A DNA stretch of 64,000 nt from Morinoia aosen. Lineage: Eukaryota; Arthropoda; Malacostraca; Amphipoda; Talitridae. The DNA lies in assembly GCA_030386875.1 (NCBI GenBank), contig CM059576.1:64727581-64791580 (forward strand), given 5' to 3'. Each line of letters opens with the position of its first letter. Position 1 is the stretch's first letter. Under the pieces are notes generated by a model. It was not told the origin of the DNA. It did no database searches and worked only from the letters and a program-made list of their open reading frames with translations. Shown one piece after another: positions 46,630 through 57,600 of this stretch. The translations under genes were made by a program, and so were the position numbers.

Positions 46630-46913
46630 ATGCTTTACGGATCTACGGATGCTTTATTTCCAATCAAGCCTGATACACATCACCTTGTACATTGGATTTT
46701 CAAATGCCTTATAACTAACGCCAGGACGCCATGACGATTTCCCCCGGTCGAGACCGGTACCCATTTCAGACACCTGGGTGGAGTGGGGTATTGTGCTTGG
46801 AATTTTTCTCCTATACCCAACAGAGAAAATCGCCACTGCCTGCGCCGAGATTCGATCCCGGGTCCTTGCCGCACGGCGGCAGAACCTATACCACATGGCT
46901 ATGGCGGCACACA
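46630..46913 (-). mobile_element. tRNA-derived SINE, full length, with target duplication
   Basis: On the minus strand the 284-bp unit starts with a tRNA-like head: A-box-like TAGCCATGTGGTATAGG and B-box-like GGGATCGAATCTC. It continues with the family body (CCCAGGTGTCTGAAATGGG, GGCGTCCTGGCGTTAG) and ends in a tail with AAATAAAGCATCC. TGACTTGG flanks it at 46622-46629 and 46914-46921. This is the reference copy for five SINE matches in the window. Confidence 0.85.
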
Positions 46914-46952
46914 TGACTTGGTTAAAGAACTCTCAGGTTGTGCGCTCATTGC

Positions 46953-47115
46953 CTGGTGACTCCCGCTAGCAATGCTATTGTTGGAAGAATGTTTTCTATG
47001 GTGATAGCAGTCAAAACAAAGCCCAACATTAGATTACGAACTTGAAAGGTAGATGAAAAAGTGCAAATCCGAGCACATCTCAACAATAGTTCTTTTGTTG
47101 TAAGGACTTCGAAGT
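46953..47115 (+). pseudogene. hAT transposase C-terminal (dimerisation) remnant
   Basis: Encodes ASNAIVGRMFSMVIAVKTKP and, after one stop, KVDEKVQIRAHL. This matches the hAT C-terminal block SNAxVERxFS...KT and the downstream helix. It lies on the same strand as the 5-prime terminus. The copy cannot make an active enzyme. Confidence 0.7.
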
Positions 47116-47329
47116 TGCTTCAAGAATGCAATCTAATATCAAATCGAGCATCTTTTGCCAAACTAAAACCAAGAAACTAGCTCTCTAGCTGCTTCTACCT
47201 CCCAAACTTCTGCTGAGGAAGAAAAGTCAAAGTAATTTATGTTATTCCTCGAAGAATAGGGTAAGTTAGGTCTATTTTTCCTTTGTAATAAGATTTTTTA
47301 ATGGCTAGCAGAATTATGATACTCTAAGG

Positions 47330-47532
47330 CAAGGGTCTTCAAACCACGGCCCGCGGGCCAAATCCGGCCCGCCAGTGTGTTCAATCCTGCACGCGACGGT
47401 TAAGCCGACCGCGTACTCGGCGACTACTCTAAAAATTATAGATAATGACAGGAAAATAAAAACTTTTTTGGCCCTTGGAACTTACTGGAGTAATCAGTAT
47501 GGCCCTAAGTCTGGAAAGTTTGAAGACCCTTG
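47330..47532. mobile_element. 203-bp hAT-type MITE nested in the hAT element
   Basis: Termini CAAGGGTCTTCAAAC and GTTTGAAGACCCTTG are inverted. The 8-bp flanks CTCTAAGG and CTCTATGG differ at one position. The GGCCCGCGGGCCAAATCCGG segment is characteristic of a widespread group of non-autonomous hAT elements (recalled). Confidence 0.85.
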
Positions 47533-47874
47533 CTCTATGGGCATCTACCTGCTATATTAGTTTACCTATAAATAAATTTGGCCTTTTTTGGCTTTTTTCA
47601 TGGTAAAATTTGGCCTAAAATTCATGAAGTTATCTGGCAACCCTGGTTGTGAGCCTGGTGTGGATGGGGAGAGCTGGAACTTTTATCTGACAATAAAGAT
47701 AAAGAATAACCTGGAAGGAAGAAAACGTTCTTCCATAAGTAATAACCGATTTGTTGTTTAACCTTCAACCTTTAGTTAGTAATTGAAAGGCACAGAAACA
47801 GCCTAGTGGTAATTAATTCTTCCAGAGCTTCTTCAAGCTCAATTCATTTCACATTTAATTTTTTGTAAAATAGT

Positions 47875-48498
47875 GACCATGAAATGCTTGTGCTTGAATA
47901 TAACTGGGGTAGAAAGGAGTCGATGCAAAAGGTCGGTAGTGTGAAAGAAAGTTAGCAGATAAAAATGGCAATCTGGGAAAATTTCAGGAATGAATTGAAT
48001 AGGTGTAACTGGAACAGGTGTGGAAATGTAAATGACCTAAATGGTGAGATTGCAAGAACCTTGTATGATTTGGCAGAGCAAAAGATTGGTAGAATAAAAT
48101 GTAGGAAAGGGACAGCGAATGCCAGGTGGTTTACAAGTGAGTTAAAGGAAGAACGAATGAGAAGAAAGACTTTAAATAAGAAACAACGCAGTATGAGGAA
48201 AATGTATGAAAGAAAAAGAATTACTGAGGATGAATGGCAGAGTGCATGGAATGAGTACAAGGACCAGCAGAAGAAAGGAAGGAGAATGATTAATGAAGCT
48301 AGAGTTAAAGAGGAGAGACACCAAGTTGAAAATTTAAGAAAGAAAGGTCCGGATGGAATAAAAGATTGGTATAAGCTCATACAAGGTAATGATAGAGGTA
48401 GTAAAGTTCTAGTTGATGAATTATAATTAGTAGTCAATGAGGTAAATCTGAAGGATATGTCAGCTATCAATTTTCCACTTTCTGGGGCCTGAACCTAA
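47875..48498 (+). pseudogene. LINE: end of endonuclease and linker
   Basis: Resumes the frame broken at 38834: DHEMLVLEYNWGRKE completes the SDH endonuclease end. After one stop comes a lysine/arginine-rich linker (NARWFTSELKEERMRRKTL) typical of the region between endonuclease and RT. It is interrupted at 48503 by a MITE. Confidence 0.75.
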
Positions 48499-48502
48499 TT
48501 AA

Positions 48503-48922
48503 TTGAATCAAAATAAACAAGTTTTCATCTATGCACTTTCCGTCTCAAATGAGTATTTTACGATTTATAGCTGTAAGTTTAGTTTCGTCTTTGATGACGA
48601 ATGCGCTCGAATAAACAGCTACTCATCTATTTTCAAATTTTTGTTGCTTGAATCATGGTAATAACATCGAAATAAACAACTTTTCTTCCATACACCTTTT
48701 TTGTCAAATGAGTATTTAACAAGGTATAGCGGTAGGTTTGGTTTCGTCTTTGATGACGATCGCACTGGAAGCGAGTGCGCATTGCAGTGTTGCTGTCCGA
48801 CGTGCTCCTCGACTTGCCGCTTCAAACACTGGAATTGCAGTAAGTCATTTATCGCTATAAATAATGAAACACTCATTTGAGACGGAAAGTGCATAGAAGA
48901 AAACTTGTTCATTTTGATCCAA
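48503..48922. mobile_element. 420-bp foldback MITE with TTAA flanks, inside the LINE
   Basis: Arms of about 80 bp are inverted copies, starting TTGAATCAAAATAAACAAG and ending CTTGTTCATTTTGATCCAA, with TTAA on both sides (48499-48502 and 48923-48926). A third, direct copy of the arm plus the GTTTCGTCTTTGATGACGA segment lies at about 48665-48762. The element is non-coding. Confidence 0.75.
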
Positions 48923-48926
48923 TTAA

Positions 48927-50154
48927 CTATGCTAAGTCATCGAAATTTACAAAATCGAAAACTGACATATCCCTCAGATTTACCGGCAATGGTTGCAGTG
49001 TGCAGGATAGGATGCAAATGGTGAAAGCAATTGAAGAATACTGGGAGGATATTGGTGGAATGCATGAGCAGGTTACAGATGATGAACCCGTAAATTTTCT
49101 GATTAATGAACGTGAACTGCAAATGAAAGATGAAATCACTTGTGAAGAAATTGTAAGTTTTTTGAAGAAAGTGAAAAATGGAAAGGCATGTGGCCCTGAT
49201 AAGATCCCATATGAGTTCTATAAATGTGAAAGAGAGAGTGCAGTCAGTATGTTGAAATGTTTATTTGATGAGATATGGAAGAGTGAAACAGTACCGGATG
49301 ACTGGAACAAGTGTAATGTAGTTCTGTTGCATAAGGGTGGACATAAGAGTATGAAAAAACTTAAAAATTACAGACCAATTGCACTGGGTGACACTGTATG
49401 TGAGTCTTTTGTGGTATTTTGAATAAGAGAAGGAAAAATTTAGTTGAGGAATTAGGAGTCCTGGGAGAAAAACAGAATGGTTTTAGGCAAGATTGACGTG
49501 GGGAGGATTATTTGTTTGTCGTGAGTGAAATAATTGAGCGAATGAGGAAGGATGATAAGAAGGTATATTTAGCATTCCTGGATATTGAAAAGGCATATGA
49601 CAGAAGGGATTGGGTTAGGCTCTTTGAAATTTTGAGAAAAGTTGGGTTTAGCAGAGAAAAAGTAAAAATTATACAAAGTCTGCATGAGAACACAAGCGCT
49701 ATCTACAGGTTAGGAAATTTAGAAACAGAGCAGGTGAGGAGTGTTAGAGGAGTGAGATAGGGCTGTACTATATATGTCTCCCTTGTTGTTTGGATCGTAC
49801 ACAGAAGAATTAGCAGTTCGACTGAGAGTGAGTGAATTAGGACTGAAAGTTGGTAATGAGAGACTGAGCTGTTTGTTGTATGCTGATGATGTGGTTGTGG
49901 TTAGTGAATGTGGACATGAACTACAAAGGATGCTTGACATTGTGAATGGATATAGTTCAGATTTCAAGATGAACTTTGGGGCTGACAAATGTAAGGTTAT
50001 GGTTATAAATAGTGATGAGACTGATGGAGACAGACTGTGGAATATTGGAGAAATCAGAATAGGCAGAACAAAAGAATACAAATATCTTGGTTGTATGATA
50101 AGTGAAGATGGATGCACTAGAACTAAGGGTGAGAAAGGGGCAAAAGCAGTGTAG
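48927..50154 (+). pseudogene. LINE reverse transcriptase
   Basis: RT motifs in order over three frames: GKACGPDKIPYEF (about 49180-49220), LKNYRPIALGD (about 49360-49392), FLDIEKAYD (about 49574-49600), SPLLFGSYTEELA (about 49777-49815) and the catalytic YADD at 49879-49890, then EYKYLGCMI (about 50073). This is the order of non-LTR retrotransposon RTs. Frameshifts lie near 49.41 and 49.77 kb. Clade was not determined. The enzyme would prime reverse transcription at a nicked target. Confidence 0.85.
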
Positions 50155-51101
50155 TGGAGTGGATGGTAAAGTAGTGTGGCCAGAGACAGAGCAAACAAGT
50201 ATGAATGTGGAAGCATGTTGCTGTACTTAGTGTCATGTATGGTATGAGTGCTCTTGCCTGGAATGGAAGTGATCTTGAAAAGCTGGATGTAATACAAACT
50301 AAGGTAGGACGTTTAGCAGTGGGTGCTCCAAAATGGACACCTACAGAAGCCATTAGAGGTGACCTAGGGTAGAGCCTATTATTAGAAAGAATGATGAAAG
50401 AGGTGCTACATTAGAAGGTGAGAATTGAAAGAATGCAGAACAGCACGTGGTTGAAGCGAATTTTTGAATGGAATCAGAGTGTAAGCTGTTGGGAGAAAGT
50501 ATGTTGGGGGCATGCAAGAAAACTTAGTATGCAAAAGATTATTCATGTTAGAATTTGGAGACCTGTGGATGACTGGAGTTTAATAAATGTTGGAGGTGTA
50601 GGGTCTGAGTGGGACTGTAAGAGGTGGAAAAATGAGATTGAGAGGCAAACAAAAGAGTATGGATTGAATAAGTGGAAGCTCAGCATGATGCGGAAGCCTA
50701 CACTCAACTGGTATATGAAAAAGGACGCACCTAAGTTTGAGATGTTCTATGATTGTAGTTCTGGAAGTCAACTCGTGTTTGCTGTGAGATGTAAGTCACT
50801 GAGTATGAACAGACGTACATGTATGTAGAATGAGAATAATAACATATTATGTCAGCAGTGTAATAGTGGAGTGGAGGAAACAATTGAGCATTTCGTGCTG
50901 GAATGTAGTAAGTATGAGCAAGAGAGAGAGAGCTTCATGAATGTGGTGTTTGAGCAGTATGGAGAGAATGAGTGGTATGCCAGATGTGCCGAAGATGACT
51001 TTGGTATGAGCTGTCTTGCTGGATTGGATCAGGAGTGTAATTTGAGTATCATTGAAGCTATGAAAACGTTTCTTGTGCGTGCCTGGAGTAGGAGACAGTG
51101 A
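50155..51101 (+). pseudogene. LINE C-terminal region with zinc-knuckle-like motif
   Basis: One frame from 50418 to 51101, with a stop at 50826-50828, encodes WGHARKLSMQKIIHVRIWRP and then CQQCNSGVEETIEHFVLEC. The latter is a CCHC-type motif common at the end of LINE ORF2. Ends at a TGA at 51099. Confidence 0.7.
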
Positions 51102-51350
51102 CTGGAATGAGCCAGTCAGGTAGAGTGGGCTGTAATGACCCAATATGCCTGGAGATGGTGTTTTGACACACTGGTTATCCCAGTGATGCCGTCCAATGGC
51201 AGCTTGTGACAAGGATTGGTAGATCCTGAATAGTTTAGTGGACAAGTCTATTACCAGGCGCTGAACTCTTTGTGTGAAAATTGTGGAGGGAGTTGTAGGC
51301 TGTTACAAAGGCCCCGACGCTGTCGGCCCTCAATTTCAAGTTGAAGTGAA
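51102..51350 (+). mobile_element. LINE 3-prime untranslated region
   Basis: Non-coding sequence after the LINE stop. It contains CACTGGTTATCCCAGTGATG and ends around GGCCCCGACGCTGTCGGCCC, which can form a short hairpin. The exact 3-prime end and any tail are uncertain, and the following sequence to about 51.5 kb is unclassified. Confidence 0.45.
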
Positions 51351-51506
51351 TGGCAGTTTCTTGGAGTGTGCTTCCCGTAGTGTCAGAGGTGGGATGTAGG
51401 GTGTGGAGCTAGGTCTCTTGAGGCAGACGGGACGACCGGCGGACGAGGTTACGATTACGTGGTGAGTAAATTTGTTACTAGTATTTTCGGTCAATATTGA
51501 GTTTAA

Positions 51507-52213
51507 CCCGTTCATGGAAATTAAAAATTCCGTTCTAAGGAATCATTAAAGGAACACATATAAAGACATATTACATGAACAACATTCTGCTCGCTGATGC
51601 GTTATTTTTGAGGTATTCATTTCAGAAATTTTTGTCTTCCATAGGGGTTGTGTTGCGCTCTTGAGCCGTCAGAGTATGCTTGGGCACTTCGTGATTTATT
51701 ATTTGCCCACCCTGCAGAGTCTGAACCCACTTCTAGGATGTTTTAGTTAATAACACAATATCGCTAATCACCCAAAAATATTGAGTTATAAAAATATTAT
51801 GAAATTAAATCTACGGTATTCACTCCTACGATTGCGCTAATGTTCTACAATCTACAGGGTGGCCGCTATTTTGAAATTTTGAAACATGTCCAGCATATCG
51901 ATTCCAGTCGTCACTAATCCAGTCCCGTTAATATTTTTTGGTAATTACCTCTATTGTGTTATTAACTAAAACATCCTAGAAGTGGGTTCATGCTCTGCGA
52001 GGTGGGCAAATAATGAATTATACCATATATTGCGAAAACAATAAGTTCTGCTTTGTCCAGGAAAGCCATTTCATCAGTGCCGCTCATATACCTTTAAAGT
52101 TGAATAACTCAAAAATAATGCATCAGCAAGCAGAATGTCATTCATTTGGAACGTTTTTAAATCTGTTCTTTCAGTGATTCTTTGGAACGGAATTTTTAAT
52201 ATCTGTGACCAGG
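51507..52213. mobile_element. 707-bp foldback MITE with TTAA flanks
   Basis: Long inverted arms of about 260 bp each. The ends start CCCGTTCATGGAAATTAAAA and the complement. TTAA lies at 51503-51506 and 52214-52217, itself within a palindromic GAGTTTAA...TTAAACTC context. Both arms contain AACCCACTTCTAGGATGTTT. It is non-coding. TTAA plus a CCC start suggests a piggyBac-type MITE. A 3-bp ATT duplication outside GAGTTTAACC is the alternative border. Confidence 0.7.
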
Positions 52214-52330
52214 TTAAACTCATTATAGACCATATTTTCTTTTGGTAGAGACAAGTATAGGCATGTAGTTCCGATTTAGCTAGTATAATTATCTTGTACC
52301 GTAAATAGTAGGTAGGTATTATCAGGAGAG

Positions 52331-53570
52331 TTGAAATACTCCAAGAACATGGCTCACTTTCCTGTGGATTCGGAGAATGAGCTCGATGTCAGGGATGACT
52401 TGATGATTAGTAACTTGATAGATGATGGAATTCTATCAGATTCATTTCAAGTTACCATTAATGAAAAGCTGCCTGTGAGAGTTTCAACTGAGATAATCAC
52501 TGTTGGGACCCATAGATCTAGGGCACCCTTAGTAGTAGATAGCTGTCCTGAAATGCAGAATTATCTCAAGGTATTTCAGGTACTGATAGTGACTTGCTGA
52601 GATTTATGAATGATAAATATTAACAAAGCCTCGTCTACTCAACAATTGGTCAAGCGGAAGAATTCCAACATTTCAGGTTCTAGCAAATGCAGCTTACAGG
52701 AAAGAACCAAATACTCCTAAAATACTAGATCTGAGCCTGCAAGCAGTAGGTTTGTTGTCTCAGGATCAATACAGGCTCTAGATATTCATCTTACAGGCAA
52801 GTTCATGGTCAAACTCCACCCAGCACAGAAAGTAAAGCTGTGCACCAAAGGTCTCACACCTTCCTTGTTGAAACTATTAGTGGAAAATCAGACATTGAAA
52901 AATTCTTTTCAAATGAGCTGAGACTTTTCAAAGATATTCAGTCATCCAACTTTGCTCAAGCAAGCTTCATTGGCGTTAAGAAAAACATGAGCTGTAAACT
53001 GCTCTTTATCAATGTCAAACCTATGAACTCAAAGATGCAATCACACCTGCTCTCAACTTCAAAGATAGAGGACTGGGGTCCAATGTCAATTTCCACAAGC
53101 CCTAGGACAGTCTCTAGGAGTCATCTGGCCTTTTGGCCTGGATACTGGTGATGACGAAATCAAGGAATTTCTCAGCCAAAAATACACTAACGTTATCAGT
53201 GTCAAGCAAATTACAAAGGGCAAGAACAAAACACCAACCATTTTCAAGGAATAATTTCACCTTCTACTAACTTTCCAGGGACCAGAATTGTCAAAATATG
53301 TCTACTAAGGCTACTAAAGATTTGAAGTTAAGATTTTTGTTGACAAACCCTGCCAGTGCTTTTATTGTCAGGGATTTTGAAATAATGCCTCCAGCTGCAG
53401 ATTTGAACCAAGATGTGTGGTGTGTTCTGGCTCTCATAATTCAAGGAATTACACAGAAATAGAAAATGTATGCCTGCTCTGTTGCAACTGTAAAGGAAAG
53501 CACACTGCTAGCTATGGGGGTTGTCTATTAATGAAACGAGCAAAAATTATTTAAAATGTCCAAGCTGGAA
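52331..53570 (+). pseudogene. Jockey-like LINE ORF1 (Gag-like), decayed
   Basis: Starts with an acidic segment (FPVDSENELDVRDDLMI). A region GDDEIKEFLSQKYTNVISVK (about 53148-53207) resembles the RRM-like part of Jockey/I-type ORF1 proteins. Three cysteine motifs follow: CQCFYCQGF, CVVCSGSHNS and CNCKGKHTASYGGC (about 53350-53530), the triple CCHC pattern of these proteins. Many stops and frameshifts. ORF1 protein would bind the element RNA. Confidence 0.65.
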
Positions 53571-53924
53571 GCAATCTTTTTTACTGTGATGCAGTTAAAA
53601 TAGTTAAGGATCAATCGACTAAATTTACTGAAAAAAACAGCCCCTCACTCAATTTGAACGGCAATTTCTATGCTGAAACTACCCATAGAGGAAACAGAAC
53701 TACATCTGAAGCAGAAAGTTCTCTTCCATGCCCTAGAAAAAACTTCACTAATGCTGCCACTCAAACAAAGGAGATCAATGATAAAGCATAGACATCTGGA
53801 GGAAATTACTCCTAGAACTGATATGGCAATACAAAAAGCAGTGATAGTTGCAGAGATGTTCAAAACCTTGCAAACTTTGGGAAGGCCATGTATTGAAAAA
53901 GAGATTTGAGGACTTTTAAGGGGA
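53571..53924 (+). pseudogene. Possible C-terminal tail of the Jockey-like ORF1
   Basis: An open frame from 53670 to 53909 (LPIEETELHLKQKVLFHALE) continues on the same strand without recognisable motifs. The assignment is by position only. Confidence 0.3.
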
Positions 53925-54914
53925 CGGTTCGGGGTAAAAAAAAGTCGGTAAGTTCTCCGTGGATTTTTCTGAGATATCTACCGTCAATGTAAATTGTTGT
54001 TAATAACTTTTTTGATTTGTGCAAATTTTTCATAACCATACATGAATAAGATTTTTTTTTAAAAAACGTGAAAAAACGTGTTGCAGAAAATCCTACTCCT
54101 ACAATTTTCAACTCACAGAAGTCAGAAAATATTCTCTAGATAGCAAATTGTCTTGTCTAGAGATCCGGTGCAAAAGTTTTTCGATTATTTGATTTTTTGA
54201 ATTTTGAGAACTTTTTTCCCAAAAAAATTACCTCTTTTTCCACTTTTCTGAATAATTTGCTTCTAATTTTCAAGGTGAATTGAAATTTAAAAAGACTTTT
54301 GCACCGGATCTATTTTCCTTTCAATCGCTATTGATTGGTATGCTCGCCATCTCTGTACCTTCAAAACTGTTGGAAGAGTAGGTTTTCAAAAATCAAGGAG
54401 GTAAGTAGTCAGAAAAGCCATTTTTATAAAAAAAAAATTTTTTCGTTCTGTACTAATTTTTTAATTGAGTCTTATCAGTGGTTCTGTACCTTCTTATGTA
54501 CCTTCAAAACAGTGGGTAAGGCTCCATATCAAAAGTCAATAAATATAAGTTTCAGAACAGGGTTCATTTTTTACCAATTTTTTTTCAATGCTGACTAAGT
54601 TTTTTTTCAAAAACCTGTATTGCTTAGTAGCTCTTTTTAAGCCCTTTTGATTGATATAATTGCCATTCCTGTAGCTTCAAAACTCCGGGAGGCGTTTATG
54701 TTTACATAGCCAGCTAATTAGCTGATGACTCAGCAGCCGGACTCAAAACAAACACTCAATTACACCATCATAATTTATCACTGAGTGATAGGATGTTTTG
54801 TTAGAGTACAAAAGCATTTCAAGTTAGGCCATGAATGAACTCTCTTGCTATTCCAGTAGAGAAACACTCAATACTGGCTCGTAATGGGGGGGGAAGAGGG
54901 AGGTCACCCATCCA
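53925..54914. other. Low-complexity insertion-like block
   Basis: Starts TTAAGGGGACGGTTCGGGG, like the border of a TTAA element, but no matching right end was found. Inside, GATCCGGTGCAAAAG (about 54163) and CTTTTGCACCGGATC (about 54297) form a 15-bp inverted pair around about 120 bp. The rest is poly-T/poly-A rich and repeats a CTGTACCTTCAAAACNGTGG segment three times (about 54352, 54484 and 54670). Confidence 0.4.
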
Positions 54915-56022
54915 TTGGCGCACCTCAAGGTCACACTAGTGCGCGTCTTTTACCCTGTCCAGAAGACTAACCAATTGACATACTTGAAAACCAATTATAT
55001 CGTTGGATGCGCAAGAAAAATCTCTATAAGAGGAGTTTATAAACTGAAAAATGACCATAATCTGAAAATAGACCCGAACTGTGCCCTTAAGCTAAGTCCT
55101 AAACACAAAATTTCCAGAAAGTGCCCTGCCACAAAAAGTCTGTAGTTGCAGTCAGTTAAATCAAAAGGAAGCAAACAGCACTGAAAATGATCAGGAAGGA
55201 CCCTCCCATGATGATCAACAAAAGAAAAAAAAAGAATTGAGCAAATAAAGATGGCAATCTCATCCTAGAAGTTACAAGCATCACGGAAGTCACACAGAGT
55301 CCTACCTTCAACTCACATCAGACGATGATGAGCACAGGTTTGAATGATGGAAAGCATAAAAAAAACCTAAAACCTCTAGATATCTAAACCTTGATAAATA
55401 TAAGCTCAAACAACCATTTCAAAATTTTTACTTGGAATGCACACAGCATATACACAGTTATCTCATTTCAAAATTAGATTATATACCACTAAGCTCTGAG
55501 GTATTCACAGCATGTTTATAACATTCAAATAAACATTTATTGCTCATAAAGTTTTTGGAATTTACCCATATCCCCTTCAATATCCAAGCATTTTCAAGGA
55601 ATAATTTCATTTTTGTTTTTTGACCCAAAAAATCATTGCCTTCCCTAAGAATATTCTGTCACTAAAATGCGGTAATGTTGTATTATTTCATTGTCATTGA
55701 ATAAATTATTTTTATGAACAACAAATTGTTTAAAAATTTTCCATGTTTGACATGTTTAATTCTGTTTAGGGCTTAAGGAGGATTTTAAGAGCAACATTTA
55801 GTGGTTATTTTCAGATCCTATCATGCAACCTTCTTGTCTTGTTATAACTATATTTGGTAATGTCAAATTGTAGGTGCTTTCTATGATAAAATTATTCATC
55901 ATTAAACAAAGAACATCTAAATCTTGTACTGGATTTAATAATAGTGCTCCCCTCACTTTGTTTCCTTACTTAGCTATGAATCATGGTTGGTAAATAAAAC
56001 ATAGAAGCAGTGAGAAACTCAC
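54915..56022. other. Decayed sequence; possible start of Jockey-like endonuclease
   Basis: At about 55415-55450 the plus strand encodes NNHFKIFTWNAHSI, resembling the first strand of an APE endonuclease (xxWNANG motif), and then breaks down. This would be ORF2 of the same Jockey-like element. The rest to 56.0 kb shows no feature. Confidence 0.3.
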
Positions 56023-56202
56023 TGAATCCTGGAGCAGATAAAAAAAACATGCTTCCAACCTATCCCTAGCCTTGCAACTTTCATTTACTAATTGAAAAAC
56101 CTTGGCATCTTTATTGGCATTGTGTATTGTTTCCAGAACATTTGTCAAAGCAGAGATTGCATCAATGAATTTGTTCATATTTGTGAGTGATGCAAACATG
56201 GC
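56023..56202 (-). CDS. Putative host-gene exon, 60 codons
   Basis: On the minus strand a 180-bp open block is preceded by a pyrimidine-rich stretch ending in AG (TTTTAACCCAG) and followed by GTGAGT, good acceptor and donor sites. It is exactly 60 codons in phase 0 at both ends. The translation (starts AMFASLTNMNKF, contains ETIHNANKDAKVFQ) has ordinary protein composition, resembles no transposon protein I know, and is predicted mostly helical. No flanking exons were identified, and the gene is not recognised. A chance open frame is quite possible. Confidence 0.3.
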
Positions 56203-57600
56203 CTGGGTTAAAAGCACAGTCTAAAATCTTACAGGGGCTGGATATTATGAGTGGAACATTTTTGTATCATATTTTTTGGCTTTTTTTGATGCTAAGATGA
56301 CTTTTTAGAGTGCATACTTGAGAGTTTTGCAGAAAGCTACATCATTACAGTTATAATTTTATTCAAGATCTAATTATAGAGCTTGTTTCATGAGATACTT
56401 GTACATAAAGCAACAAAATTACAGTGATAGTGTTGCATGTATATTACAGCGATAGTGTTCAAAGCAATTTTGTACAAGAATGTCTGTCAGGATTTTTGAT
56501 GGGAGTGCTCCTAGCATTTCACATACATTTGATATACGTGATATGAATAGAGTAATCCCTAATTATTTTTGTTGTGTAGTTGAATTTGTCTTACAGGTCA
56601 TGATACATCAGTAGTGCATTATTGAAGAAAAGTTTCATTACCTCCTCATATGATGCATATTTAATATGAAGATGCCAAGATGGATATAGGAGTTTGTTGT
56701 GGGCATGTGTGAGATTTAGATGGGAGAGAAAAATGATCCCTGTTTTCACATGTTAATCACTTGAACACAAGGTCAGAAAGTAGTATGATTTGTTGGTATT
56801 TTCTCACAAACAAAAATTTCTACACAGCACTCATTCAAACTATTTGGAGGTTAATTGCTCTCATTTTTGGCAGATTGTGTTCCCTAGTCATCAGTAAGTG
56901 ATTTGTTGTCAGAAAAGTTTTTGAACTTTAATTCTCTAAATAAGCAAATAATGTCAGCTATAAAAGTATTCATGTGCAAAGTAACTTTTTGTGTCAGGTA
57001 TACTGAAATGGAAATTGGAAGCATCGTTTCTAATGATTTTACTTCTTTGATATTAAACTAGATAAAGGAAAAAAGAATGCCACTGAAAGGGAAGGAGGAT
57101 TATAGGTATTAAAGCCCTAAATTGAATCATCAAGAAAGTAAAAGCTGTCACTTGCACTGAAAAGAACACAGTACCATAAAACACTGGATTTAGACACAGT
57201 TGCATCTGAGCATACAAAGAAACATTGGGTGACATATATTACTTGTTGCAGTGGTTGAATTTAGTGGTTTAGTAACGTTGCCAATAGGTTTAAGGAGTTT
57301 GTGCTTTGATTCCATTGTATAAAAGTAAGAGGATAGGGGTGATAGCTACAATTTTTGAAGTATAAGAATATTGCACATGGCTGGTAACCTGTGTGGCAGA
57401 GAGCTATTGAATCATGTGAAAGAGAAAATAAAGAGTGCAGTTGGAAACAAGCTCTTCCGTTTTTGGCAGGATAAAGAGTGTGAGGATTTGATTTCAGAAG
57501 TGCAACGAATGTGATAGAAGCAACAAGAGGTGTTTTGAGCTCACTAAGATTCAATGCAGTGGATGATTTAGTTGTTAAGAAAGTTTTGGAAATAGTGATG
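56203..57600. other. No recognised feature
   Basis: AT-rich, non-repetitive within the window, without convincing coding signal. It could be intronic if the preceding exon is real. Confidence 0.4.

Larger units (their letters stand above)
46200..47645 (+). mobile_element. hAT element inserted in the LTR, 8-bp target duplication
   Basis: Termini CAGGGTTGCCA and TGGCAACCCTG are perfect inverted repeats. GTTGTGAG is duplicated at 46192-46199 and 47646-47653. Both subterminal zones are rich in TTTGGCC/GGCTTTTTT motifs, a common feature of hAT ends. Two smaller elements are nested inside. Without them the element is about 940 bp, so it is internally deleted. Confidence 0.9.
38835..47869 (+). mobile_element. 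BEL/Pao LTR retrotransposon with 5-bp target duplication
   Basis: Order: LTR, primer binding site, Gag (DUF1759-type), zinc knuckles, aspartic protease, reverse transcriptase, RNase H, integrase, DUF5641-type C-terminus, LTR. This domain order, with protease before RT and integrase last, is typical of BEL/Pao. The target duplication ATAGT is at 38830-38834 and 47870-47874, inside a LINE reading frame that resumes correctly after it. The LTRs differ at about 17 of 777 positions, so the insertion is fairly young, yet the coding region has several stops and frameshifts. There is no envelope-like gene. Confidence 0.92.
45639..47869 (+). repeat. 3-prime LTR, interrupted by a hAT insertion
   Basis: Same termini as the left LTR. 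It spans 2231 bp, of which 1454 bp are the hAT element plus one copy of its 8-bp duplication. This leaves 777 bp, identical in length to the left LTR. Confidence 0.92.

Noticed and set aside
46860-46913. A tRNA gene
   Set aside because: The A and B boxes belong to the head of a SINE on the minus strand. The rest cannot fold as a complete tRNA and continues into the SINE body.
47952-48470. 172-codon minus-strand open frame
   Set aside because: Antisense shadow of the LINE linker, which is the coding strand by motif content.
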